DNA from: JBOGTC01 sp050692055 | Lineage (GTDB): Bacteria > Chloroflexota > Limnocylindria > QHBO01 | Assembly: GCA_050692055.1 (NCBI GenBank) | Contig: JBOGTC010000099.1 | Location: 1-38,788, forward strand | Length of the DNA stretch: 38,788 nucleotides | Direction of reading: 5' to 3' | Shown here: one piece after another, positions 37,685-38,788 of the stretch | Layout of the letters: every line of letters starts with the position of its first letter | How positions within the stretch are numbered: position 1 is the first letter of the stretch | Notes under the pieces: generated by a model | What the model was told of the DNA's origin: nothing | Databases searched by the model: none | What the model saw: only the letters and a program-made list of their open reading frames with translations | Made by a program: the position numbers and the translations under genes

Positions 37685-38788
37685 TCAGCGTTCCTCGATC
37701 GCGACGACCGGCACCGGCTGCCGGATCCCGCGGAGCCGCTCTTGACGAGCGGCGCCGTGCGCCACCGCTCGACTGGCAGACTCGATCACCGCCTCGCTGG
37801 CCAGGATCTCGTCCGGGGCGGCGAGGGCGCCGATCCGCGCCGCCACGTGCACGCCGCGACCCTCATAGCCGGTACGTGTCTTGATCGCGTCGGCACTGTG
37901 CAGCCCCATCCGGAGCGCCGGCGCGAAACCCTGCCGGCGCCGATGCTCGGCCAAGGTGCGGCGGATGGCGATGGCGCAGGCGAGCGCATCGTCGGCATCG
38001 GGGAAGGCCACGAAGAACCCATCTCCGGCGTGGTCGACTTCCTCCCCGCCGTAGTCGCGCAGGAGGCCGCGGATGGTCTGGTCGTGCCAGGCAAGCAGGT
38101 TCTCCCAGGCGGCGTCGCCGATGGCCTCGATCAGGTGGGTGGAGCGAACGATGTCGGTGAACATGAATGTGCGCGTCGCGCCGCGGGCGCGCGACCCGGT
38201 GTGCCCCTCCTCACGACGGCTCGCCTCGCGCAGCTCGGCCACCGCCGCCGTGTCCCGTGCCGCTCCCAGCCGCTCGAAGGCTGCGGCGGCCGCACTCAGC
38301 TCGAACTCCGCCGCCTCGCGGTCGCCGCCAGCCAGATAGGCTTCCGCGAGCCAGGTCCGGGCACGGGCCGCCTCGTACGGGGCGTCCGTCTCCTGCCAGA
38401 GGCGCCAGCCGCTCCCGAGCGCGCTGGCCGCTCCATCGGAATCCCCGCCCGCCAGTGCCACCAGGCCTCGTACGCAGGTGGCGGCGGCGCGCAGCACGTG
38501 CGTGCCGTACTGCTCGGCGATCCGCTCAAGCTCCGATGCGGCCGCCTCGGCTCTGGCATGGTCGCGGCGCTTCACGCCGACCTCGACCTCCGCGGGAAGC
38601 AGCTTCGCTCGCGCCAACGGAAGCGCCTCGTCGCCGAGGGCCCGCGCCAGGAGATCGGCGGCTGCATCGGTCCGGCCCTGGGCGAGCCGTACCAGCGCCA
38701 GCCCGGGCAGTGGCTCCCTGCCCAGCTCGTGCGCCTGGGTGAAGGCCTCTTCGGCCGCGGCCAGGTCGCCCATGCGCAGGCGGATCTC
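37685..38788 (-). CDS. TPR-containing class III nucleotidyl cyclase, 5' end beyond window
   Basis: The C-terminal 367 or so residues of a larger protein. The frame is open to the right edge, and the text before the internal ATG (EIRLR then MGDLAAAEEAFTQAHELG) is typical tetratricopeptide sequence, so the gene continues. TPR-like helices fill residues up to about 190. A class III cyclase domain follows: TFMFTDIVRST (first metal Asp), EVDHAGDGFFVAF (second metal Asp), ALRMGLHSADAI and GVHVAARIGALA with the Arg of the transition state. The usual substrate-selecting Lys is replaced by Asp in EVDHAGDG. Product (cAMP or cGMP) therefore uncertain. Confidence 0.85.
   Translation of the reverse strand, partial: EIRLRMGDLAAAEEAFTQAHELGREPLPGLALVRLAQGRTDAAADLLARALGDEALPLARAKLLPAEVEVGVKRRDHARAEAAASELERIAEQYGTHVLRAAATCVRGLVALAGGDSDGAASALGSGWRLWQETDAPYEAARARTWLAEAYLAGGDREAAEFELSAAAAAFERLGAARDTAAVAELREASRREEGHTGSRARGATRTFMFTDIVRSTHLIEAIGDAAWENLLAWHDQTIRGLLRDYGGEEVDHAGDGFFVAFPDADDALACAIAIRRTLAEHRRRQGFAPALRMGLHSADAIKTRTGYEGRGVHVAARIGALAAPDEILASEAVIESASRAVAHGAARQERLRGIRQPVPVVAIEER

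Noticed and set aside
37669..37686. GAGCG/CGCTC stem between the convergent receptor and cyclase genes
   Set aside because: Only five base pairs, overlaps the cyclase stop region and has no T-run; too weak to call a terminator.

Overview
This 38.8-kb window is bacterial chromosomal DNA of very high GC. Genes are densely packed, with many ATGA/GTGA stop-start overlaps and frequent GTG and TTG starts. Several genes lack a Shine-Dalgarno sequence and instead carry a TANNNT hexamer 6-8 nt before the start codon, which looks like leaderless transcription. The gene content (archaeal/eukaryal-type ProRS, ThyX, group-ECF transporter, TPR-plus-cyclase protein, PIG-L deacetylase, LLM flavoprotein) fits a heterotrophic Chloroflexota of the Limnocylindria/Ellin6529 kind, or less likely a deep actinobacterium. 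That placement is inference, since there is no rRNA. I see no prophage, insertion sequence with transposase, CRISPR array, tRNA or rRNA.

Layout. 1-158: C-terminus of an S41 protease. 204-2617 (-): proS and a threonine dehydratase-like gene. 2640-2850: a composite repeat. 2886-6284 (-): a tightly spaced run of purine nucleoside phosphorylase, HPPD, an NTF2-like protein and a membrane-anchored sugar dehydrogenase-like protein. 6414-9398: a membrane-anchored unknown with a YetF-like protein, an inositol-phosphatase family enzyme, a NudL-type Nudix hydrolase and an unknown. 9449-9652: second copy of the composite repeat. 9678-14176 (-): a nucleoside hydrolase co-transcribed with a complete ECF transporter (S, T and two ATPases), read here as a nucleoside uptake and hydrolysis operon.

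14236-21480: a leucine/isovalerate degradation module. It holds HMG-CoA lyase, biotin-containing methylcrotonyl-CoA carboxylase subunit, methylglutaconyl-CoA hydratase-like enzyme and the MCC carboxyltransferase subunit, with an SseB-like gene and a VOC gene interleaved. The biotin-carboxylase subunit carries an extra N-terminal excisionase/MerR-type DNA-binding helix-turn-helix in the same reading frame. This is the most unusual protein in the window.

21539-23089: three unrecognised small genes, one apparently frameshifted. 23131-25223 (-): a Ktr/Trk potassium channel pair. 25277-26221 (-): thyX, with a pair of inverted DnaA-box-like sequences upstream. 26294-27844 (-): a membrane GGDEF protein with a degenerate active site. 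27928-31579 (+): unknown plus PIG-L deacetylase, MIP18/SufT-like protein, PduO-type cobalamin adenosyltransferase and an aminobutyraldehyde-dehydrogenase-like ALDH. 31580-31969: an intergenic stretch with three inverted repeats. 31970-34649 (+): LLM flavoprotein, DUF309 protein and fumarase C in one overlapping operon. 34659-36798 (-): a lipoprotein and a secreted C39-like cysteine peptidase. 37240-38788: a single-domain cyclic-nucleotide-binding protein convergent with a TPR/class III cyclase gene cut by the window edge.

Across the whole window the octamer GGACCGAT (usually GGACCGATG) occurs at least 27 times by eye on both strands, far above what composition predicts. It is a candidate genome-wide signal word.
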